Of a stretch of DNA of 64,000 bases, positions 1-11,180 are shown in pieces (within the stretch, counting starts at the first letter, position 1; each line of letters starts with the position of its first letter). The stretch is taken from assembly GCF_000143415.4 (NCBI RefSeq), contig NW_003314315.1, positions 1 through 64,000 on the forward strand. Direction: 5' to 3'. A model generated the notes under the pieces. That model saw only the letters and a program-made list of their open reading frames with translations. It made no database searches and was not told the origin of the DNA. The position numbers and the translations under genes are program-made. This DNA is from Selaginella moellendorffii. Taxonomy: Eukaryota > Streptophyta > Lycopodiopsida > Selaginellales > Selaginellaceae.

Positions 1-374
1 TAACTATATAATAAATAATGATGTAAGAAACATTAATTTTTAAGTTACTGTATTCTTCCTTATTTAATAGATTAGAAATAAAAATAATTATTAATAACTT
101 ATAAGAGAGAAAGAGAAATATATATATAACTAATAATAAATAATTATACATATATTGTTATTACTTATAATTTTAAGGTGATAAACATGCTACCTTGAAT
201 GATATAATCTCATATGATGATGAAGATGATGAAAAAAGTAGGTAATTTGTTTTTAAAGTTTTATATAATATTATTATTTACATATATTTTAGGTGTTATA
301 GATAGCACTTTAAAAGATGATCATAAAAAAGGAGAAAAATAATAAGTCTGTAATTAAAGGAATAATTATTTATG

Positions 375-550
375 TGTGAGTGCATGGAATATGAAAAGGG
401 AATATAAAAAATATGCATATCAATTAGCCCATAAACCTTAGCTTATATATAGGAGTGAGTGGTCCAAATTGAAACCAATCTAACAACTACTAAAGTCCAA
501 CTACACCAATATTAATATATGGCATCATAGTTGTACACTTGGACCTCACA
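375..550 (-). repeat. 3' LTR of the gypsy element
   Basis: This 176 bp repeat matches 5157-5455 in order and content, starting with TGTGAGTGCATGGAATAT and ending GGACCTCACA. It is the shorter copy because the other LTR has an internal duplication. Confidence 0.75.
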
Positions 551-1202
551 TCATCCCTTCCTCTCGAAATAATGGAAGATCACTAGAGCTCCCTCGTAGA
601 TGGGCAAGGATCTAGAAGAAAATTAGGAGGAGAAATTGGTAGATCTATAAATGGTACTAGATGTTTCTGATCCCTTTGTACAAAGCGTTTCAATCGCTGT
701 ACATGCACAATTTCTGGAGGATTAACTTGTTTGACGTCATGCTAAACCTCATAAACTTATGGTCCAGCTTGCTATAACACATGATATGGTCCTTTCTACT
801 GAACAAAGAGCCCCTTAGATAAACCACATACCATAAGATGGGGAAAACAACCTAACACTAATTCATCCACTTTGTACTCCGTAGATGGACAATGATGGGT
901 GTTGTAGTGTTATTGTTGTCCCACTTGTACGTGGCCTAGATTTTTGCAGACTCTGCATGGATAAGTGGAAGAATTCCCGTCAAATACTAATCCTACGACC
1001 TAGCATTGGCAGCTTGTGGCAATCACAAAAGTAAATCTAACTCCATTAATAATATTGGATCATGACCATATAAGAGTTTACATAGTGAAGCACCAACAAA
1101 ACTCTACACCCCTGTGACATTTACATACCAAAGAGACAGTAAATAAGTATCCCAATCCAAATGCTAAAAATTCACATGCTTTATGATCATCCTTTTGAAT
1201 GT

Positions 1203-3463
1203 CTAAATGAGCTGTTCTATCAAATTGTTTGACTGTGGATGATAAGCACGTGTGAATGTATGGCGTATCCCTAACTGAGACGTCAAAACATAAAATGCCT
1301 CAGCGATAAATGTGGGACCATTATCCAAAAAAATCCGCTCTAGAAAAAAATGTTGGAACACCACTTGATTGAGGAGGAAGTATCCAACAGTAGTTACAAA
1401 GGCGCTAGAAAGAGCACCAACTTCCACCCAACAAGTTAAACAGTCAAAAGTAATAATAACATACTCATTACGAGCAATCAATCATGGAAAAAGTCCCATA
1501 AGATCAAATGCCACCAACTCAAAAGGATGGGAAACTGCAATTGACTCCAACTATCCTTTTGCAACACAAGGGGTAGTATTATGAGCTTAGCACCAAACAC
1601 AGCTATGCACATACTGAATAAAATCACGTTGCATCTCGAGCTAATAAAAAAACTTACATAGCTTTTTGGTCACATGACGATGTCCCATATACCCGCCTAG
1701 AATAGGAGAATCATAGTAGGCATGGAGGAACCATGAAATAAAGATTAAAGGCACTACCAACTATAAATGATCATAAGGATTCGTACCCATAAAATAAAGA
1801 AGGTTGTTTCCAAAGTAATATTAAAAAAGTAAATGCCGGAAAGGGAAGTCATTAGCAAGTGATGTAGAATTTTTAAACTCGTTACGAAGCCTTCAAATCC
1901 ATGACTCAATCTTTTGAGCTTCACAAACCTCATCAAGAGAAGGTAAATTCTGTTTTACACCTTGTGGACATTGAACATTAAATACAACAACTGCTAACAA
2001 CACAGAATCCTTGTCTTGAAAATCCACAGATGCTAGAACAACACACTCGTTAGAAACATAAAAAAAGGGCAAATAAGGAAGAGGAGCTCGAGAAAAGGCA
2101 ACTCCCTGGGTGATGAACATTATTAAAATTATATATCTAAAGCTTCAAAGCCCACCGAGCAATATGACCAATCAGGTTTTTTCATTTCAATAATGAAGTA
2201 ATGGTAGCATCATCACCTTCCAGTAATGTCCAAAAACCATGTAGATATGCATGAAGTTTTTCAAAACCCCAGATTGTTAGTAAATATTCTATCTCTGTCG
2301 TGAAATAGTTTTCTTCTGCTAGTTGTAATATACGTCTTATATATGCAATGGGATGGCGCTAACTAGACACACTCAAGCTCTTTTGCATCAATACACCTCC
2401 AAGACCAATATCAGAAGCATTTATGTGCAAAATGAAAGGTTGAGTGTAGTTAGGATACACCAAAACCAAAAGAGTCGTCAATAGCTTTTTGAAATCCATG
2501 AATGCCTACTCACAATCCACAGACTAGATGAAAGATGATGTTGATGACTTTGACAGCACTTGCAACAGTGCAATGTGATAAAAAAGATGATCCCCAAAAT
2601 AACTGAGATACTACACTTTACCCAGGAAGCACTACATATCATTTACACACTTTGGAGTAGGGAACATTAAAATAGCCACAAGCTTGTCAAGATTAACTTG
2701 CAAACCCTCACGAAAAATATGGTACTCAAGATAAGTCGTGTCATTAGAGTCAAATACACACTTCGACCACTTCAACTTTAAACCAACTTCCCATAATTGA
2801 TTTAACACTTTACAAACATATATTCCTCCCACATCCCCTTCGAGTGGATCAAAACAACACTAATGAAGTTAGTAATTACCTTTAGCATATCACAAAGAAC
2901 CCCATCCATCATTTGTTGGAAAAATGCTAAAGCATTGTTCAAACCAAACAGAATCACCAAAACCTCATACAAACTAAATGGTGTATAAAAAGTATTCTTA
3001 GGAATATCTTCTTCGCCCATTAGTATTTGCGAGTACCCAGAAGCAAGATCTAACTTAGTGAACTAACAACTTCTTTTTAGATGATCTAAGAAATCAACAG
3101 GTGAGTAAGAGGATACACATCTAAGATCATCATTTTGTTTAACGAATGATAATCGATATAGAAATGAATACTCGCATTAGGCTTCGTCACAAGATGAGGT
3201 TCATATGCCTAAGGACTCCGTGACTTTTAAATAACACCCTTTTCCAACATCTCCTTGATGTTTGCATGTAAAATCTTGATCTCTTTGGGTGATTGATGAT
3301 GAACAGAAACTTTGATGGGATGAGGATCCCTGGTTGGAATCAGATGACATATAGCAATCTTGGCCCCAGACGATAGGTGAAACTCAAAGAGATTGGCATA
3401 CTCCTTCATGAGCTTGTCAACTAAGAGATTGAAAAAGTAAAAAGCAGAACAAAACGGAAACAT
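1203..3463 (-). pseudogene. gypsy pol remnant: RT, RNase H, integrase
   Basis: Broken reading frames on the minus strand carry the order expected for Ty3/gypsy pol. At 3463-3227 is the N-terminal reverse transcriptase region (LIPTRDPHPIKVS). At 3020-2802 is the palm region with FGLNNALAFFQQMMDGVL, matching the family's FGLTNAPATFQ block. At 2832-2632 is the KCVF..TTYLEYHIF connection region. At 1481-1203 is the integrase core with DNGPTF and YHPQSN, the usual end of the catalytic domain. Stops and frameshifts separate these blocks, and the catalytic YxDD motif is not readable. The remnant is non-functional. Confidence 0.8.
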
Positions 3464-5156
3464 AAAAGGAAATAATGGGGAGACAAAAGTAATGAAAGTA
3501 GAAGTAGAAGCAAAGGGACAAACATGTTTCGAAGTGAAAAGAATGGATAAAATATAAGGAAGTATGAGACAAGGGGAAGAAGCCTCAAAGTCACATTTAG
3601 CATGATTGCGCCTATACTAAGGATGAGGTCAAAAGTTTAACTTGGCACCACTGGCAATGACTGCAGTCCAAGTTCAAGATCACCTATATACACAATTAGG
3701 TTCACTTCATCCCGTGCATATGCATATGTATGGTCGTTGCCATAAAGAATGAAAACTGACTCTGCCGCATGACGCAAATGTAGGTGGTAATATATGGTAA
3801 CAAGTCAAGCAATAGAAGATAAACTTGAACATGTATGAATCGATACAAAGAGAATAATAAAAGACCTTTTGTTATAAAAACAAGCTTGGAAAACAAACAC
3901 TTGATGAACTGATGCCGAATGAACCTTTTGATGATACTTCTAAAAGAAAGATGAAGGGGTCATTGACTTATTCGTGCAAGGTCCCTCCATTACTCGCATG
4001 ACTCCTCATGTGCTGGATGCATCTCGATGTTTAGACCTTTCACTGCAACAATACCAACAGGACATTGTTGATGCCAAGGTCTCCACCCAAGAAATGGAAG
4101 CTACCAATCCGGAAAACACTAACAATACTGATAAGTGTGACCAACTTCATTACATGCTCAGTAGCAAATATCACAACTATAACCACATCCTCACCCTTGT
4201 CCTTAAACCTGAGCAGCAGTAACATCAACCTCCATTGAAACAAAACCATCTCCCACAGAAAGTGGAGCTAAAATATGTGTAGCGAGAAGTGGAAAAAGCA
4301 ATGTCTCATAATGTTGTGCCAAACAAAAAGCATTGTTAGAGGTTGTTGGAGCAAGTGCATGCACAAGTCCTACAAAACTTTGACGAAGTATTGGCCACAA
4401 CATTCCTAGTTTGATCCGCTCCAACATATTTAGCTCCGCATGAAGCAAAAGGCTATGAAAACAAATGCTAAATTGCATCACCAATTTAGATGGTCCTTAA
4501 CAAAGACGATGCAATTGTTAGAAAGTATCATCACAATTGTTGACATATCCAAATGTGTGTTTGAAGACGTCTCAAAGAATACTCTAATCCCCATGAATAG
4601 CTATATTCAAACCATTATACCACTACAGCGCCATCCCTTGGAAACACGTGGGAAACTCACATAAACATCAAGTATCATCCCAAGAATGATATATGGCAAT
4701 CACTATGAAGTGATTGAACCAATAATACACATTGTCCCTAAAGATTCCCATAAAAGAACTCTAGTTGAACATGAGGATTAGCACCAAGAGCAATAAGAGT
4801 TGTACCATGTGTTGTGAATACTGCCATCAACTGAGTTTGGTTGTTCAACTGCAATCACATAGCATCAAGCAATTGTACAAAATGCTACTCCAAAGTCAAA
4901 GGAGGAGGAGATTATTGCTCTACCATAAAGATGAATGGAAAAGAAAGAGCAAAAGAAATGAAATAAAAAAAAATTAGAAGGAAATGGAGATATAGATAAT
5001 GCAAAAGCTAAATCTAAACCAAAATCCCAAAAGGAAAGAATAAAAGAAAGAAATGGAAAAAGCTAAATTTAGACAATGCAAAAGCTAAATCTAAACCAAA
5101 ATCCCAAATCTAAGCACTTTTCAAGAATAATCAAACATGCCCCTCACCACCACCAA

Positions 5157-5455
5157 TGTGAGTGCATGGAATATAAAATAATGTGAGTGCATGGAATATG
5201 GATAGAGAATACATAAAATGTGTATATCAATTATCCCAAAAACTCTAGTTTATATACAAAAGCAAGTGGTTCAAATGGAAACTACATGGAATATAAAATA
5301 ATGTGAGTGCATGGAATATAGAAAGAGAATACATAAAATATGCATATCAATTATCCCAAAAACTCTAGTTTATATTGAAACTAATCTGATGGCTACCAAA
5401 ATCCCACTATGCTAATATTAGTATACATTATTGTAGCTATACACTTGACCTCACA
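5157..5455 (-). repeat. 5' LTR of the gypsy element with internal duplication
   Basis: This LTR is about 299 bp, against 176 bp at the other end. The excess comes from a tandem duplication of about 121 bp: the start motif TGTGAGTGCATGGAATAT appears at 5157, 5180 and 5301. A candidate primer-binding site (minus strand TGGTGGTGGTGAGG) sits directly inside it at about 5143-5156. Confidence 0.7.
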
Positions 5456-5739
5456 TTTCTATATTTCAATTAATAGTAAGCCAAGATATAAACAAAATGA
5501 ATTTGGAAGTTTTTAAATAAATAAAGAATCAAGATAATTCTGGTTAGTTGTTTTACAAATTTGAATTAACTTTTGAATATAAATATTATTGTCCAGTAAA
5601 TAATTTTCTATCTTTATGTGCAAGTTATAAACTAGTTCTTCAGCCATTATCTATTTGATGATATGAAACTTGGCATAAAATGTAACAACATATAAATAAA
5701 GGTATATAAATTATGAAAAGAAAAATATTTTAATTTTTT
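5456..5739. other. AT-rich intergenic stretch
   Basis: I see no coding potential or repeat structure here beyond AT-richness. Confidence 0.6.
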
Positions 5740-6060
5740 TTATAAAGGCCATGATAAACAAAAAATAATTTTAGATTCTTGCTTCCTTCCTTGATGCTTC
5801 CTTGATTCTGCCACACTTTCCATACATGTTGACGATAGAGGTTCCAGCGACAACATTACGCTCCCAGCCACACGAGCAAGTACTCTCGTGATCTTTATAC
5901 CCTGTGCTTTATCCTGCTTCCAAGAACACGCTGCCAGGATCTCAGTCAGCGTCACCATATCAGGTCCGATCCCTTCCAGATCCAACTTCCAAAGCAGCAC
6001 AATCGCCGCTCTAAACTGCCCATTATGGGCATTTGCGGCAATCGCAGTGTTCCAGTCCGC
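5740..6060 (-). pseudogene. PPR fragment, minus strand
   Basis: The minus strand encodes part of a pentatricopeptide-repeat array: DWNTAIAANAHNGQFRAAI, followed by a second-helix segment ending LTEILAACS. This is the W-x-x-x-I-x-A-x-x-x-x-G register of plant PLS-type PPR proteins, RNA-binding proteins that usually act in organelles. Only about one and a half repeats are present before the similarity runs out in AT-rich DNA. It abuts a PPR fragment on the opposite strand, so the two cannot form one transcript. I read this as a rearranged pseudogene. Confidence 0.65.
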
Positions 6061-6746
6061 GCCGATGCCGGCATCCCGGAGCTGGCTCCACGCCAAATCG
6101 CGACTCTTCTGCACCAATGTGGTGATTCCAAGTCCCTCCCGCGAGGGAAGCTCTTGCACCGCCGCCTGGCCGCCACCCTCGACCTACGCCACCACCCCTT
6201 GTTCAGCAATCTCCTCATCCTCATGTATGGCAAGTGCTCCAGCCTCCCGGACGCATGGTCCGTCTTCCACGATCTCGTCCACAAGAACGCCTTCTCCTGT
6301 AACATCATGATCTCGACGCTCTGCGCAAACGGCCAGAGCGCGCAAGCGATTCATCTCTTCCTCGCCCTCGCCAGCGATTCAGTCGTCCGCCCCACCCACA
6401 TCTCGTTCGTCGCCGCGCTCGCCGCCTGCGCCAATTGCCCCGATCTCCAGTCGGGCATCCGGATCCACGCCCAGATCGTCGCCGCGCCACCCGCGATCGC
6501 GAGCAATCCAGTCGTGTGCTGCGCCCTCTTAACCATGTATGGGAAATGCGGCAGCCTGGCAGACGCGCGGAAGGTCTTTGATGACATGCCGCGCAAGACG
6601 ATAGTCGCCTGGAGCGCGATGCTGGCTGCTTGCACCAGAAATCCCGATCAGGGCGGGCTCCCCGCTGCGATCGAGCTCTATCGATGCCTGCAGGAGGCAC
6701 TGCGATCACTCCTCTTGCTACTTCGCTGGATGTCATGGCAAAGACA

Positions 6747-6825
<79 letters not shown>

Positions 6826-6834
6826 ATCCTGTGA
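6025..6834 (+). pseudogene. Truncated PPR (PLS-type) gene running into a CT repeat
   Basis: The frame encodes a typical N-terminal block of a land-plant PPR protein: LLHQCGDSKSLPRGKLLHRR, then LLILMYGKCSSLPDAWSVF, a central repeat, LLTMYGKCGSLADARKVFDD and VAWSAMLAACTRN. These are the L and S repeats with the YGKCG signature. After about residue 225 the frame enters a (CT)n microsatellite and becomes alternating Leu-Ser, then stops. A normal PLS protein has 400-900 residues, so the C-terminal two thirds is missing. The first 20 or so residues overlap a PPR fragment on the other strand, so the true start was also lost. Probably a broken gene. Confidence 0.7.
6746..6821. repeat. (CT)n microsatellite
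   Basis: Nearly perfect CT dinucleotides over about 76 bp, with one TT interruption near the start. It creates false poly-(Leu-Ser) and poly-(Arg-Glu) reading frames on the two strands. Confidence 0.95.
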
Positions 6835-7218
6835 AGAGCTTCATATGGATCATCACATTTTTGTAGGCACTAAACAACAGACATAAAAGAACTCAGAAGC
6901 AATCAGTCTTCTAAGCATCTTATCCTCCGGCATCAAATGTTGGATCAGTGATGTCCTTTTTGAAGTCTAGCTTGTTGTTTGAGGTGGGCACGTGCTCCTA
7001 TTGGTGTTCATGGGGTGTTGCAAAGCTGTGGGCTCTCAATGTAAAGGAGATTTCCTTGGCAAAAGAGCTTGAAAATTTGGTGTGCTGTTTTTCTTGTTTT
7101 GCCATTTTGTTTTACATGAGACATGTAGGAAATCCTGAGCTCAAAAGTTCACTAAGATTCATTTGCATAAACTACACTTTGGCAGAAAAATTATAACATT
7201 TATTACAAAATACAATAA

Positions 7219-7806
7219 TCAGTTAAAAACAACCCATTCATCATCGAATGAATCTAGGACGTACAATTTGCCTTGCTTCTCCACACATTGTCCAATATTC
7301 CAGCGATGGGTAACTTTGGTAAAATCCACACACTTTGACAGCGCAAGAAGGAATGGGGTTACATCTGCCAAGAAGTGGTCATCCTTTGACCCCTCAAACT
7401 TTGGAGCCACCACCACGCTCTCTTGATGACCTTGGTAGAAGTCAATAATGTCATCCAGTGCCACCACCCGCTTGAAATCCCGAAACCCTACATGGTCAAG
7501 ATTCTTGACTTTCGTCCCGTCCTTTAGAACAACGCAATTGCCACCATGTAGCCTCCTCGACACAAGCCCCCCAGTAGGATCCAGATGGTCAACCACAAGG
7601 TTGACATACTTCTCCTGGGCGGCACTAAACACCACGATATCGTACACTTTTGAAACCTTCCCCAGAAATTCATCTACTCCTGGTCTCTTCATCATGTGGA
7701 GTGGTGCATCATCGTCGAATTCCATGCTGAAATCTACAGAAGAGACGAGATCCTTATGAGCGTATACCAGTGTATTGTCTAGATCGAGAATGAGTGTCTT
7801 CTTCAT
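7219..7806 (-). CDS. SCP/FCP1-like (NIF-type) HAD phosphatase
   Basis: An intronless frame of 195 residues. The N-terminus is the HAD catalytic motif, LDLDNTLVYA, with Asp8 as expected nucleophile and Asp10 as acid/base. RPGVDEFL (41-48) and FSAAQEKY (60-67, motif II Ser61) follow, then a RRLHGGNC segment and the motif III acidic pair in VALDDIID (Asp118-Asp119). GSKDDHFL near residue 140 matches the family's C-terminal DD(E/H)xL segment. The family dephosphorylates serines, classically in the RNA polymerase II C-terminal domain; the substrate here is unknown. It is the size of the bare catalytic domain, with no BRCT or targeting extension. The start lies 405 bp from a divergent kinase gene. 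Three decayed copies occur at 11.4, 15.1 and 24.9 kb. Confidence 0.85.
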   Translation of the reverse strand: MKKTLILDLDNTLVYAHKDLVSSVDFSMEFDDDAPLHMMKRPGVDEFLGKVSKVYDIVVFSAAQEKYVNLVVDHLDPTGGLVSRRLHGGNCVVLKDGTKVKNLDHVGFRDFKRVVALDDIIDFYQGHQESVVVAPKFEGSKDDHFLADVTPFLLALSKCVDFTKVTHRWNIGQCVEKQGKLYVLDSFDDEWVVFN

Positions 7807-8211
7807 GATACCCTAAAAAATGACTCGTATTCACAAAAGGTGACCAAAGGTGCCACGTCTGCCCTAAACTCTATCCGACGTGGCCTTTTGTATTCTTGTA
7901 CCCTACTATTGGCAAAGCCCAAGGGAGCCGGAGGAGCGCGTCGATCCTCAATGCAGCTTAGATTCCAAATCTAGGGCTGCCGTGATCGTCTGGCAAGGGC
8001 AGAGGTGAGTGCGCTGCTGGTTTGCGGCCTACTGTTGGCGAGGCGGAAGGAGGTGAGCATGCAATTGTAGCAAGTTTGTTGTGAATCCATTGACGGACAG
8101 CTGATGTGCGCATTCTAGGCTCCAGCCGTTGGATAAGTGCAGTAACGACTCCTCAATCTCTTTTGTGCTTTCAGCAACGACTCACAATGTTAACACTGAC
8201 CAGAGTCCACC
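7807..8211. promoter_or_regulatory. Divergent promoter with paired ACGT-core motifs
   Basis: This 405 bp spacer separates the divergent phosphatase and kinase starts. It contains GCCACGTC at 7852-7859 and its exact reverse complement GACGTGGC at 7877-7884, 17 bp apart. ACGT cores of this kind are known plant bZIP/G-box-type sites. The decayed duplicate keeps a GACGTGGC at about 11996. Regulation is inferred from the motifs only. Confidence 0.45.
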
Positions 8212-9570
8212 ATGGAGAGGAAGAGAGCTGCTGGTCCGAAGAAACTACACACTCAGAAGCGATCCGACGTCATGCTCGAAAGGACCCGCCCACTGGATCC
8301 GATTAACCGAGCTCGATCAGGTTGGTCAAAACTTGAAACATCTGCACTTGTCTGACGAAGATCCTCGTTGAAGCAGGAGCAGGAGAAACTGATCATGATG
8401 CATCCGCGTTGCAGGCTGCTCCTGACGCTGGTACGAAGAATTCCTTTTGTTGGCTGACACGACTCTTTGCTGGTTTGATTCATGACTTGCAGAATATGTT
8501 CGGCAATTCCTCGCAATGGCGCAACGCTTGGAGAGATTCAAGATGCTCTCGGCGAATGTTGTGACCGGGATCGTGGAATCGATCCAAAAGGGAGGGGAGA
8601 CTCCAGTTGCAGCAGCAGGTGGATACAATAATTTGTCTCTTTGGCATCTTTTCGCTTCTGAGTGGCCCCTTGTCTCTCTTGTCCAGGCCGCTTCTGCAGC
8701 AGCTACGAAGTGCTCGCTTGTGTTGGCCAGGGGGCGTCCGGGAAAGTATACAAGTGCCGTAGCAAGGAGGACGAACAAATCTACGCCATCAAAGTCATCA
8801 AGGTTCGCACAGCAACGAAGTCCAGAGACCAGGATGTCGCGCTCGTCTTCAAGGAGGGAGAGATGCTCCAGCGCTGCGAACACCCCAACATAGTCAAATA
8901 CTTCGACATGTGGAAGGAGGAAGGCGAGCCGGGCAAGTCGAAAGTGTACATTGTCATGGAGTTTTGTGGCCGCTCGCTCCAGTCGGTGCTCCTCGGCGGT
9001 GAGTCACCACCTGCAGATGCGTTTAGGCAGCTTCTTCAAGCTGTGGCGCATGTGCACGACAACGTGGGTGTTCATCGGGATATAGCACCACACAACATCT
9101 TCGTCACAGACGATGGACGCATCAAGCTGGGAGATTTCGGTCTTGGTAGGCAAATGAAACATCTCTTCCATCTCTCATTTGTTGGCTTACAGCTAAAAAT
9201 AAGGAGTCCATGCTCGAGACCGAAAATATCAAGAAGGGGAGAGCAGTTTACTACTCTCCCCAGCGCCGGAGCAACTCAACCTACACTGACATGCTTGCGC
9301 TTGGAGTTATACTCTTCGAACTTCATTGGAGGTGTCCCCCGGACCAGGTTTGGCTGCAGTTTGTGCAACGTGCTTGCTTAGTTTGGTGAATCTGTGTAGG
9401 AAAGGGAGTCGGTATTGATTGACGTCCGGGATGGCGTTTTACCAGCAGACTGGGCGTACCAACACCCATCAATTGCGCCCAAGGTGTTGGAGCTGGTCGC
9501 AGCAAGACGCGACCAGCGTCCATCCGCGCGCGACATCCTCTGCGATCCTGCCTGGCAATCTGTTTGGTGA
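8212..9570 (+). CDS. Protein kinase with altered catalytic loop, six exons
   Basis: Exons 8212-8320, 8377-8430, 8493-8618, 8687-9145, 9193-9347 and 9400-9570 join in frame with GT-AG junctions to give 357 residues. The start ATG lies in CCACCATGG. After a basic N-terminus, the kinase domain runs from about residue 103 to the end. It has a P-loop GQGASGKV (110-117), Lys132 in YAIK, Glu155 of helix C, VHRDIAPHN (225-233), GDFGL (245-249) and an APE-like YYSPQ. The region after YYSPQ (TYTDMLALGVILFEL) and HPNIVKYFDMW recall the eIF2-alpha kinase group, but I would not assign a subfamily. Ala230 replaces the usual HRDxK lysine of Ser/Thr kinases, so activity is uncertain. It diverges from the phosphatase gene. 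A degenerate copy lies at 12.0-12.8 kb. Confidence 0.8.
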
Positions 9571-10100
9571 GTTTCTTTCATTACTCTGATTCTCTGCTTG
9601 GCTTCTAACATGTCTGTTTGCAGCTGATCGTTGTAGTTGTTTAGATTTACTTGCTCCTTTTTGTCATCTTTGTAGTCTTGGTCTTTTTCAGCATGCTGAT
9701 TTCGATTCAGAAATATGAATTCGTTGCCAGTTCATTGCATTTCTGCCAGGCCGAGTTGTTCTCGATCAAGGTTGCTGAACAACTCAAGGGCTTCCGACAT
9801 TCTTGTAGTCAGGTTCGGTTCAAGGAACAGGATTGGTAAACAGCACATTGACGGGAGATGCAACAGCGTGGTGTCCACGGCTGGCTTCTTGTAGGGTCCA
9901 TGCATCTCACCTCAAGTGGGCAGAGATCGAGTGGAAGCTGGAGAGCTATCCCAATTCTCGGGAGATGCGATGAAGAAAATGGCGGGATTGTTGATTTTTG
10001 TAGAGAGAATATTCGCACCTTTGACCTGTTGACCTTTTTACAGGGAAACGTTTTCCTACAGGAATGCCGAGTATCTTTTTGACGAGTCTGCAAAATTATA
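9571..10100 (+). other. Conserved tail downstream of kinase
   Basis: Parts of this stretch (TTGGCTTCTAA, the TTCCGACATTCTT block, the GACATTGACGG-like block) recur after the kinase pseudogene near 12840-13100. It is probably 3' untranslated sequence or non-coding 3' exons. No confident coding region is visible. Confidence 0.4.
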
Positions 10101-10118
10101 GAAAGAAAGAGTCAAATG

Positions 10119-10900
10119 GAGAGAGAGAGAGAGAGAGATGAATTGATCCAGGTTTCTTGTTTCTTCCAAACCAATTGTTAAATTCCACTGACTTCTTAGC
10201 ATACGTGAATGTGAAGAATAACAAATAATGAAGGTGCTTCCTTAGATTGAGGCATTTGAATAGTATTGAATATTAATGTTAATATGCTAGCCATTGTTTT
10301 TGGTGTATAACCATCAACATCAATCTTAAAACACGTCCAAAAGCTGGATTTTGTGCCCTGTAGATAACGGAAGAGTGTGGAGGGCTTAATGATGTTAATT
10401 TTAGAGTTATTTTTAAGGTTTACATTGCTTTGTCAGAATATAGAGTTTCTCAGTTTTATATAGTTTTTCAAATTTTACTTCATACACTTGCAGTTCTAGA
10501 TATGAGGCAAAATAAAAAACTTCATAGTTGTTTTTAATATGAATACTTTACATTAGTAGTGATAAGTAAGAGAATTAACTTTATAAACACTGACTGCAAG
10601 TGAGTTGTTGATTAGAGAATATCTTCCAATATACTTAGATATTTTACATATAAAGAAAAATATAAAGAAAATCCATATTCAAAAAAATTTCTTATTTAAA
10701 ATTCAAATATGTTTTGATCGGCTAAAAACCATTATAAACGCTCAAGTGACCAGCTTAATTTCAATACCAGCATACCGCAGTTCCTCTGCTGCAAACAAAA
10801 ACACATGTGAATATACTTGTAGGGCAGTGATTCAATCCTAAGATCCTATTGTGAATTTGGGACAATAACATCGTCCTATTCATCTTCATTGTTAACAGCT
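10119..10900. other. AT-rich stretch, short GA repeat
   Basis: A 20 bp (GA)n run at 10119-10138 is followed by AT-rich sequence in which I see no gene. Confidence 0.6.
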
Positions 10901-10914
10901 TTTTGCTTTTTCTT

Positions 10915-11180
10915 GGACATTCCATTCCACTTTGTGCTTTTCTTGCTGAGTATGTGGATCACTATTGGATTTGTATGGCTGGATCGCATCCCAGTATGCA
11001 AATGATCTTGTGCGCCTCACTACACCCAACGCATGATGCACGACTGTCAAGGCGTTTGTGGAGAGTTACTTTGGCTACGACATGACGTTTGGGTGCTGTC
11101 GCGGGTGTCTTGGTCGGCTTCCCAGTCTTCTTCGCCTTCATGTTTGCCTAGTGTATCAAGTACCACTGAGGTAGCTCTTT
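10915..11180 (+). pseudogene. C-terminal fragment of a PDR-type ABCG transporter
   Basis: Three reading frames must be combined to see it. YVDHYWIC (about 10950) corresponds to the WRWYYWICP motif before the last membrane segment of plant PDR transporters. VKAFVESYFGYDMT at about 11047-11088 matches the V-x-x-F-V-x-S-Y-F-G-[YF] segment. AGVLVGFPVFFAFMFA, in a shifted frame at about 11100-11150, is the final transmembrane helix, followed by a stop and CIKY. At least one frameshift and two stops make it a pseudogene. PDR proteins are full-size ATP-driven exporters of the plasma membrane; only about the last 80 residues are represented here. Confidence 0.6.

Larger units (their letters stand above)
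375..5455 (-). mobile_element. Decayed Ty3/gypsy LTR retrotransposon
   Basis: A full-length but broken element read on the minus strand. Related terminal repeats lie at 375-550 and 5157-5455; both begin TGTGAG and end CTCACA. Inside, in minus-strand order, come a gag-like stretch with many stops, reverse transcriptase, RNase H and integrase pieces. A purine-rich tract on the minus strand abuts the low-coordinate LTR at about 551-575, which fixes that LTR as the 3' one. I found no matching 5-base target duplication, so the outer edges are approximate. Multiple stops and frameshifts make it inactive. It is a plant genomic retroelement; clade within Ty3/gypsy is not determined. Confidence 0.8.
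7060..9980. repeat. Segmental duplication, intact copy (phosphatase + kinase)
   Basis: This block and 11258-13110 share the same order: a short leader, an SCP-like phosphatase on the minus strand, a divergent spacer, a kinase on the plus strand and a conserved tail after the kinase stop. The other copy is shortened by many small deletions. Here both genes are open, so this is the functional copy. Confidence 0.8.

Noticed and set aside
3421-3603. Leu-rich small membrane protein
   Set aside because: It lies in the decayed gypsy gag-pol region and has no start context or homologue known to me.
6305-6877. A minus-strand frame of 190 codons with long Arg-Glu repeats
   Set aside because: It is the reverse of the CT microsatellite plus the antisense of the PPR frame.
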